Shown here: positions 28,876 to 33,515 of the stretch, in pieces
Numbering within the stretch: the first letter of the stretch is position 1
How the letters are laid out: every line of letters starts with the position of its first letter
Source: a virus
Length of the DNA stretch: 33,515 nt
Reading direction: 5' to 3' (one strand)
Virus record (IMG/VR): IMGVR_UViG_3300032229_000336
Location: 1-33,515 of that record
Position numbers and translations under genes: made by a program
Notes under the pieces: generated by a model
The model's input: only the letters and a program-made list of their open reading frames with translations
What the model was told of the DNA's origin: nothing
Database searches by the model: none

Positions 28876-30491
28876 TTATCCCGTCGAATGCCGATCAGCG
28901 CGAGGCGTTTTATCTAGATTTGATCGAGAAGTGCTATGCTTCGCGCGATGAGCGGCGGGGTGATTACCAGTCGCTGCGGTCGTACTTCCTGTTTGGCTCT
29001 GGGCCGAACGACTCGCCGGCCCACTACAACAAGATTTACCCGCACATCGACCAGCTTGTGTCGTTCATGTACTCGGCTGACACGACGCGCTTTAGCATCA
29101 GCCTTGGTGCTGCGGTGCCTGAGTCCGAGCATAGCAAGGTGCCGGTTTTGACGGCGGCGCTGAACGACGAGTGGAACAACAGCAACGCGGATCAGGTGTT
29201 TGGCATTGGCCTCACCTGGGCGTTTGTTTATTCGTCGTCCTACATCAAGCTGGTGCGGCGTGCGAACACGATCACGCCGTACATGGTGCATCCCGGCGAT
29301 GTCGGCGTGCTGCGCGAAGACGTGATGTACACGGATCGGCAGGAGGCGCTGGTCCACACCTACTACATCACGCGGTCGGATCTTGCGGCGCGGCTGTATG
29401 CGCACCCGAAGCGGGATCAGTTGCTGTCGCGCGTGACGCAGCAGAAGTACCGCCCGCAGGACATTCCGAACGGCGTGGACAAGATCATCATGTCGCAGGT
29501 GTCGCCTGACATCTACGGCAACGTGAATCTGGATCTGTCGGGCGTGAACCGCATGAAGCCGGTGGTGTCTGAGGACACGATCGAGATGCGGGAGTTGTAC
29601 GTTTGGAACGACGAGATCCGCGACTATCAGGTGGTGACGATCGCCGAGCCTGACGTGGTGATTTACGACCGCCCGAACGAGTCGATGTTCCTGAAGGGCG
29701 AACTGCCGTTCGTTCACATCTGCCCGAACCCGCTGCCTGAGTACTACTGGGGGCAGTCGGAAGTTTCGCGTCTCGTGTACCTGCAAGAGATGCGGAACAA
29801 GCGCATGGGCGAGATCTTGGATCTGCTGTCGAAGCAGGTGAGCCCGCCGACTGCGCTGACCGGCTTTACGGGCATCCTTGACGAGAAGAACTTTGCGCTG
29901 AACCGCGCGGGCGGTTTGCTGGCGACGGACATGCCGAACGCCAAGGTTGACCGCCTTGCTCCGCAGATGCCGCCTGATCTGTTTAGGGAGTTGAACGAGA
30001 TCGACTCGATGTTTGCGGAGGCGTCGGGCATTTCGTCGGTGCTGTCTGGCCGCGGTGAGACGGGTGTGCGGTCGCAGGGTCATGCGTCGCAGTTGGCGCG
30101 CCTTGGTTCGAGCCGCGCGAAGAAGCGCGCGCTGCTGGTCGAGGATTCGCTGGAGAAGATGGCGACCCTCTACCTGAAGGTTATGCAGACGGACGACGCG
30201 ACGGTTTACCGCGACTCGAATGGGATGAAGTTTATCGCGGAGCAGTTTACCAAGGACTTTGTGGTCAAGGTGGACGCTCACAGCAATTCGCCCATTTTCA
30301 TGGAGGATCTGCGGTCGTTGGCCTTCAATCTGTTCAAGGCCCAGGCTATCGACAAGGAGAGCCTGCTTGACTTGCTTGAGCCTCCCATGAAACAGTTGTT
30401 GAAGGACAAGTTGAAGAAGGCCGAGCAGAAGGGTGCCGAGTCGCCCCAACCGCAGGCTTCAGCGCCACCCGCTTTGAAGAGGGCTGGTTAA
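28872..30491 (+). CDS. portal protein
   Basis: The 539-residue protein lies directly after the packaging genes. It has the podoviral portal layout: helical N-terminus with YLDLIEKCYASRDERRGDYQ, a HYNKIYPHIDQLVSFMYSAD segment, a central wing with GELPFVHICPNPLPEYYWGQ and EVSRLVYLQEMRNKRMGEIL, then a long helix with ARLGSSRAKKRALLVEDSLE. A Lys-rich tail ends it. It forms the dodecameric DNA gate at the unique vertex, docking TerL and later the adaptor. The start overlaps the preceding stop as ATGA. Confidence 0.92.
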   Translation: MIIPSNADQREAFYLDLIEKCYASRDERRGDYQSLRSYFLFGSGPNDSPAHYNKIYPHIDQLVSFMYSADTTRFSISLGAAVPESEHSKVPVLTAALNDEWNNSNADQVFGIGLTWAFVYSSSYIKLVRRANTITPYMVHPGDVGVLREDVMYTDRQEALVHTYYITRSDLAARLYAHPKRDQLLSRVTQQKYRPQDIPNGVDKIIMSQVSPDIYGNVNLDLSGVNRMKPVVSEDTIEMRELYVWNDEIRDYQVVTIAEPDVVIYDRPNESMFLKGELPFVHICPNPLPEYYWGQSEVSRLVYLQEMRNKRMGEILDLLSKQVSPPTALTGFTGILDEKNFALNRAGGLLATDMPNAKVDRLAPQMPPDLFRELNEIDSMFAEASGISSVLSGRGETGVRSQGHASQLARLGSSRAKKRALLVEDSLEKMATLYLKVMQTDDATVYRDSNGMKFIAEQFTKDFVVKVDAHSNSPIFMEDLRSLAFNLFKAQAIDKESLLDLLEPPMKQLLKDKLKKAEQKGAESPQPQASAPPALKRAG

Positions 30492-30652
30492 TGCGTGGAA
30501 GCGGGACGATTAGCGGTGACCAACCGCGAGTAACGCAGGGCGATTTGCGGCGTGGTGACGCGCCGGCTTCTCTGCAATACCGCGTGACTTCAATGCGATC
30601 GCTGGATAACAATCGCTCTACGCGCTCCATGGGGCGCGACGGAAGGAGGTGA
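30491..30652 (+). CDS. small Arg-rich protein after the portal gene
   Basis: ATG 30491 overlaps the portal stop as TAATG, giving 53 residues: MRGSGTISGDQPRVTQGDLR, a polar middle and a basic end RSTRSMGRDGRR. The codons at its end form the AAGGAGGTGATT ribosome site of the next peptide. It is probably disordered. Overlap at both ends supports translation; function is not known. Confidence 0.65.
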   Translation: MRGSGTISGDQPRVTQGDLRRGDAPASLQYRVTSMRSLDNNRSTRSMGRDGRR

Positions 30653-30654
30653 TT
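30643..30654 (+). promoter_or_regulatory. near-perfect Shine-Dalgarno sequence
   Basis: AAGGAGGTGATT matches the complement of the bacterial 16S rRNA 3' end over at least eleven positions. The core AGGAGG is nine bases ahead of ATG 30659. Such a long match is unusual for this genome and points to very high expression of a 13-residue peptide. Confidence 0.8.
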
Positions 30655-30658
30655 GTTT

Positions 30659-30700
30659 ATGTACCGTGCGATGCGCAAGGCCAGGAAGACCCGCCGCTAA
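30659..30700 (+). CDS. 13-residue basic peptide MYRAMRKARKTRR
   Basis: The frame is only 14 codons with stop, but has the strongest ribosome site in the genome. Seven of 13 residues are Arg or Lys. Its TAA overlaps the next ATG (TAATG). The peptide could bind nucleic acid or the capsid interior, or the short frame may serve to control translation of later genes. Confidence 0.6.
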   Translation: MYRAMRKARKTRR

Positions 30701-30747
30701 TGCGGATGGTTGAGGGGAACCCACCTCAAACTGAAAGGAGGATCTAA
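30700..30747 (+). CDS. possible 15-residue peptide MRMVEGNPPQTERRI
   Basis: This frame begins in the TAATG overlap with the previous peptide and ends in a TAATG overlap with the next. Its last codons are the AGGAGG ribosome site of the next peptide, so its sequence may be constrained by that rather than by a protein function. It may be a translational bridge. Its own ribosome site is weak. Confidence 0.35.
   Translation: MRMVEGNPPQTERRI
30710..30729 (+). repeat. hairpin between the small peptide genes
   Basis: TTGAGG (30710-30715) pairs with CCTCAA (30724-30729) across an eight-base loop. It lies between two near-perfect ribosome sites. It may regulate access to the second site or stabilise the mRNA. 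No T-run follows, so it is not an intrinsic terminator. Confidence 0.6.
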
Positions 30748-30782
30748 TGGCTCGTCGTCGTGGCCGTAAGGCGAAGCGGTAA
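30747..30782 (+). CDS. 11-residue Arg-rich peptide MARRRGRKAKR
   Basis: AAAGGAGG stands five bases before ATG 30747. Eight of 11 residues are Arg or Lys, like a protamine or a nucleic-acid-binding tail. The combination of an excellent ribosome site, a basic product and the same arrangement 90 bases upstream argues against chance. The product is too short for any domain assignment. Confidence 0.6.
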   Translation: MARRRGRKAKR

Positions 30783-30910
30783 CTAATCCGCGGGGCGAAC
30801 CCGTTGATTCCGCTGTGCGCCGGGGGGACGCACGATGTAAAAATATCCTCCCATTTTATTTTTCTGGACTAGGTTCGTGGCTGTTTGTTACCAAGCCATT
30901 GGAGGTATTT
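30783..30910 (+). other. intergenic region before the proline-rich protein
   Basis: This 128-base spacer is one of the few gaps in the late block. It has a five-pair stem GTGCG/CGCAC (around 30815-30833) with a G6 loop, followed by TAAAAATAT and a T-rich segment. It could hold an RNA-processing site or an internal promoter, but I see no convincing -35/-10 pair. Confidence 0.4.
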
Positions 30911-31438
30911 ATGGCTGCGCCCAATGATCGTCTGATGGAGCTTTTGGCTCGCGGCCAGAACGCGCCTCGGGCTGGTGCTGCGCCTATGCCTGAGCCGACG
31001 CCCAATGATGTGACGCCGCCGATGGGCGCGCCCATGATGACCCCTGAGCCAAAGATGGGGAACAAGGAAGCTGCGCTGATCAACGTTGGTCTGGCGCTTG
31101 ATCTTCTTGAGCAGTCTTTGCCTGCCCTTGGTTCTGATTCGGACGAGGGCACGAAGGTTATGGCAGCGGTGAAGTCCCTCACGGGTATGATGCAGCCGCG
31201 GCAGGCTAAGACCGGCGAACTGAAGAATGCTGAGATCCTTCAGCTTTTGCAGAGCCTTCCGCAAGCGGGTGGCGCAACGCCTGAAGGTCGCGCTATGGCG
31301 GCAGCGCCGCCGATCCCTGGTATGGCAGGTGGGGCAATGCAGCCTCCGATGCCGCCAATGCCACCTCCGGGTGGCGCTGCTATGCCGCCGGCTGGCGGTG
31401 TCCCGATGCCGCCCGGTGGCGGCGCCATGCCTATGTAG
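30911..31438 (+). CDS. Pro/Met/Gly-rich protein, possible assembly factor
   Basis: ATG 30911 follows GGAGGTATTT. The 175-residue product has a Pro-rich N-terminus, a central helical domain (KEAALINVGLALDLLEQSLP, then KVMAAVKSLTGMM and LKNAEILQLLQSLPQ) and a C-terminal tail of repeated PPMPP, PPGGAAMPP and GGAMPM units. It lies between portal and scaffold and may help head assembly. No family is recognised. Confidence 0.78.
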   Translation: MAAPNDRLMELLARGQNAPRAGAAPMPEPTPNDVTPPMGAPMMTPEPKMGNKEAALINVGLALDLLEQSLPALGSDSDEGTKVMAAVKSLTGMMQPRQAKTGELKNAEILQLLQSLPQAGGATPEGRAMAAAPPIPGMAGGAMQPPMPPMPPPGGAAMPPAGGVPMPPGGGAMPM

Positions 31439-31448
31439 GAGAAAACGG

Positions 31449-31634
31449 ATGGATCTCTTTAAGCCTCGGGGCGCCGCGAGTGTTCGCCGCCCGACCGACA
31501 ACAACCAGATGAACGGCCAGATCTACAACACGCCGCGCTACGCGGAGATGGGTGGTCTGTCGGGTGCGGCTAAGGTCGGCACCAAGAACAAGATGGCCAT
31601 CAAGCCGCCGGGTGACGGCAAGCGCGTTATCTGA
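31449..31634 (+). CDS. small basic protein before scaffold
   Basis: The 61-residue gene has AGGAGA before ATG 31449. The product opens MDLFKPRGAASVRRPTDNNQ and contains NTPRYAEMGGLSGAAKVGTK and a basic end. It is probably disordered. Similar short proteins occur between portal and capsid genes, but I cannot name a family or function. Confidence 0.75.
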   Translation: MDLFKPRGAASVRRPTDNNQMNGQIYNTPRYAEMGGLSGAAKVGTKNKMAIKPPGDGKRVI

Positions 31635-31651
31635 ACTAGGAGTAGGGGAAT

Positions 31652-32191
31652 ATGTCGCTCGAAGATGTGTCGCCGGAAGCGCGGGATGAGCTTGCTCTCC
31701 TTGCGCGCCGGCTGTCGGAGAATCCTGCCACCCGCAAGGATTTCCTTCGTCTGACCAAGCGGGTTAGCCCAGATCTGCCGATTCCCGAGCTTGAGCTTGA
31801 GGATACGGTCACCAAGGCAAGCACGGCTGCGCAGCAGCGCATCGAGCGCCTTGAAGCCCAGCTTCGTGAGCGGGATGCCGTAAGCGAGCTTGAGAAGCGC
31901 CGTCAGTCGCTGGTCAAGAAGGGCAAGATTTCTGATGAGGCCGAGATCGAGCAGGTCGAAAAGATTATGCTTGAGAAGGGCATCACGAACCACGAAACCG
32001 CAGCGGAATACCATCGCTACATGCGTGAGGCTGCTGCGCCGAGTCCCATGGGTTACAACCGTAACGTCATGGACAACACGGCGCGCGCCACGCTGGCGAA
32101 CTACTGGAAGAATCCGCAGGTTGCGGCACGAGATGAGGCGTCGAAGGCCCTAATGGAACTGCGCGGGAAGCCGCGTCCCATTGGGCTTTAG
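31652..32191 (+). CDS. scaffolding protein
   Basis: The 179-residue protein lies directly before the major capsid gene, with AGGAGTAGGGGAAT ahead of ATG 31652. It is highly charged and helical, with a coiled coil STAAQQRIERLEAQLRERD (around 57-75), KRRQSLVKKGKISDEAEIEQ and a C-terminal helix rich in Ala and Arg. Podoviral scaffolds share this size, composition and place, and guide capsid assembly. The call rests on these features and not on sequence identity. Confidence 0.78.
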   Translation: MSLEDVSPEARDELALLARRLSENPATRKDFLRLTKRVSPDLPIPELELEDTVTKASTAAQQRIERLEAQLRERDAVSELEKRRQSLVKKGKISDEAEIEQVEKIMLEKGITNHETAAEYHRYMREAAAPSPMGYNRNVMDNTARATLANYWKNPQVAARDEASKALMELRGKPRPIGL

Positions 32192-32234
32192 GCGTTTCAT
32201 AGGGGAACATTGGTCTTAGCTTCGGAGATAAACC

Positions 32235-33245
32235 ATGCCGATCGGTGGTGGTATTCTTCCGGCGACGGGTAGTACGCAATTCACCGAGCTTACGTATGTA
32301 ACTCGGCGCGCGTTTATCCCGAAGCTGGTTGTTCAGCTTTATAACTCGACGCCGCTCATGGCGGCGCTGATCGCCAATAGCCAGTCGGCTACGGGCGGTG
32401 TGTCCTCTGTCACCGTGCCGGTGCAGGGCGCGCAGTTTGTTAACGCGCAGTGGTCTGACTACAGCGGCAGCTTCACGCAGCCGTCTGTGCAGCAGGGCGC
32501 GTATAACGCCGAGTTCAACCTCAAGCTCATGATTGCCCCTGTGCCGTTCCTCGGCATGGAAGGCGCTGTGCAGCAGGACCACGCGATCATCCCGCTCATC
32601 GAGGCTCGCATGAACGATGCGACCAACGTGATGATGGATGGTATGGCGACCGCGCTGTACAATAACACCACTAACCAGCAGGCCTTTACCGGCCTTCCGG
32701 CGGCGGTGGACGATGGCACCGGCACGGCGACGTACGGTAACATCAACCGCTCCACCTACACGTGGTGGAAGTCGAAGCAGTACGCGGCTGGCTCGGTGAA
32801 CCCGACCCGCCAAAACGTGCTTCAGTACATCAGCGGCACCGTGAAGAACGGCGCTGAGGTGCCGACCTTCGGCGTTTGCGGCTTTGGCACGTGGACCCTG
32901 CTCGCGCAGGACTACGTTGGTCAGGAGCAGTACGTCATCACGCCGGGTTCCGGCTTTGATGGCGATGCTAATGGCCCGCAGGCCGCGTTCCGCGCCCTGA
33001 TGGTCGCTGGCGTGCCGATTTACCCCGATCCGTACTGCCCTGAGGGGGTCATGTACTTCCTCAACACGAACTACCTGTCGCTGTACATCCACGACCAGGG
33101 TTCGTTCGTGTTCACGGGCTTTGAATCCACTCTGCCGAACTGGCAGATTGGCTATGTTGGTGCCGTTCTCATGATCGCGGAGCTTGTAAATACCAAGCCC
33201 AAGGCCATGACAAAGGTCACCGGCTACAACAGCCTGTCGATCTGA
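32235..33245 (+). CDS. major capsid protein (HK97-fold)
   Basis: The 336-residue protein follows the scaffold, with GGAGATAAACC before ATG 32235. It opens MPIGGGILPATGSTQFTELT and has ARMNDATNVMMDGMATALYN (around 127-146, the likely spine helix region), YGNINRSTYTWWKSKQYAAG and GVPIYPDPYCPEGVMYFLNT, a pattern typical of phage capsid proteins. It builds the icosahedral shell. Its stop is followed by the decoration-like gene that spans the circle junction. Confidence 0.9.
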   Translation: MPIGGGILPATGSTQFTELTYVTRRAFIPKLVVQLYNSTPLMAALIANSQSATGGVSSVTVPVQGAQFVNAQWSDYSGSFTQPSVQQGAYNAEFNLKLMIAPVPFLGMEGAVQQDHAIIPLIEARMNDATNVMMDGMATALYNNTTNQQAFTGLPAAVDDGTGTATYGNINRSTYTWWKSKQYAAGSVNPTRQNVLQYISGTVKNGAEVPTFGVCGFGTWTLLAQDYVGQEQYVITPGSGFDGDANGPQAAFRALMVAGVPIYPDPYCPEGVMYFLNTNYLSLYIHDQGSFVFTGFESTLPNWQIGYVGAVLMIAELVNTKPKAMTKVTGYNSLSI

Positions 33246-33258
33246 GGAGGATTGCACA

Positions 33259-33515
33259 ATGGCTCTCGGCCTTAACAAGATCCTCGTCGCAAACGTCTCC
33301 GCGAACACTGCCTCGGCTTATCTTCAGCCGGTCAGCGTGGCGAATGTGGGTGCCGGCAACTCCACTGCGATGCTTAACTCGCAGTTTATCCCGGCTGGCA
33401 CCTACCTGATGCTGCCCGCGGCGAACGTCACGATCGAGGTGAACAACTACACGGGCACCGCGAATAGCTGGTCAACGCTTCTCGCCAACAACACTGGTGG
33501 CACGCTGATCTCGGA
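33259..33515 (+). CDS. putative capsid decoration or head protein, 5' part (continues at base 1)
   Basis: The start codon ATG follows a GAGGAGG Shine-Dalgarno 13 bases after the major capsid protein stop. The protein is cut by the window edge and continues at bases 2-223. Joined over the circle it is 118 residues, opening MALGLNKILVANVSANTAS. It is rich in Thr, Asn, Val, Ala and Gly with few charged residues, a composition typical of beta-rich virion surface proteins. Its place directly after the capsid gene suggests a decoration or head-stabilising protein. That role is inferred from position; I recognise no named domain. Confidence 0.85.
   Translation, partial: MALGLNKILVANVSANTASAYLQPVSVANVGAGNSTAMLNSQFIPAGTYLMLPAANVTIEVNNYTGTANSWSTLLANNTGGTLIS
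33393..33515. repeat. terminal direct repeat, right copy
   Basis: This is an exact copy of bases 1-123. Collapsing it gives a circle of about 33,392 bp. The reading frame entering at 33259 continues without a break into the frame that ends at 223, which confirms the join. Confidence 0.97.

Noticed and set aside
28914-30449. 511-codon minus-strand frame opposite the portal gene
   Set aside because: It is a shadow of the portal reading frame, with Arg/His/Val-rich composition and no motif.
1-33515. CRISPR array, tRNA, integrase or attachment site
   Set aside because: No regular repeat-spacer array, no recognisable tRNA fold and no recombinase motif was seen by reading. A tRNA search program was not available.

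Overview
The window is a whole bacteriophage genome assembled as a circle. Bases 1-123 are repeated exactly at 33393-33515, so the unique length is about 33,392 bp, and the gene cut by the left edge is restored by joining it to 33259-33515. GC content is high and genes are packed with stop/start overlaps (ATGA, TAATG, GTGA). The gene set points to a short-tailed (podovirus-like) phage: large terminase, portal, scaffold and major capsid protein, a P22-style adaptor and tail hub, three large ejection-type proteins (one with a lytic transglycosylase domain), and no tail tube, sheath or tape measure. A GapR-like protein, a GcrA/SANT-like helix-turn-helix protein and a DnaT-like replication protein suggest an alphaproteobacterial host. 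I saw no integrase, DNA polymerase, RNA polymerase, replicative helicase or tRNA.

Late rightward block (about 25392 through the circle junction to 16606): HNH endonuclease, HTH protein (candidate small terminase), TerL, a second HTH protein, a zinc-ribbon protein, portal, a cluster of very small basic peptides with near-perfect Shine-Dalgarno sites, proline-rich protein, scaffold, major capsid protein, a likely decoration protein, adaptor, tail hub with sugar-binding-like repeats, polyglycine fibre and its chaperone, two holin-like proteins, a second fibre module, ejection proteins, a third receptor-binding-like module and a GH108 endolysin. An HNH homing-type endonuclease gene sits antisense inside this block at 13750-14193.

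Leftward early block (22267 down to 16603): small unknown proteins, a SANT-like protein, YqaJ exonuclease, an RpoA-CTD-like protein, RecT annealing protein, an SSB-like protein ending in DSDIPF, a GapR homologue, a PDDEXK nuclease, coiled-coil proteins, a glycosyltransferase and a one-helix membrane protein. Exonuclease, annealing protein and SSB form a recombination module.

Rightward early block (22397-23921): an RHH plus DnaT-like fusion and two unknown proteins, probably replication. A small leftward set (24877 to 23994) faces it and ends at a strong intrinsic terminator at 23879-23902. Between 24878 and 25391 lies the only long gene-free stretch: an AT-rich, repeat-bearing part followed by a GC-rich part with a hairpin and a G-quadruplex-type G-run series. 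It is the best place to look for the main promoter, the origin or a packaging site.
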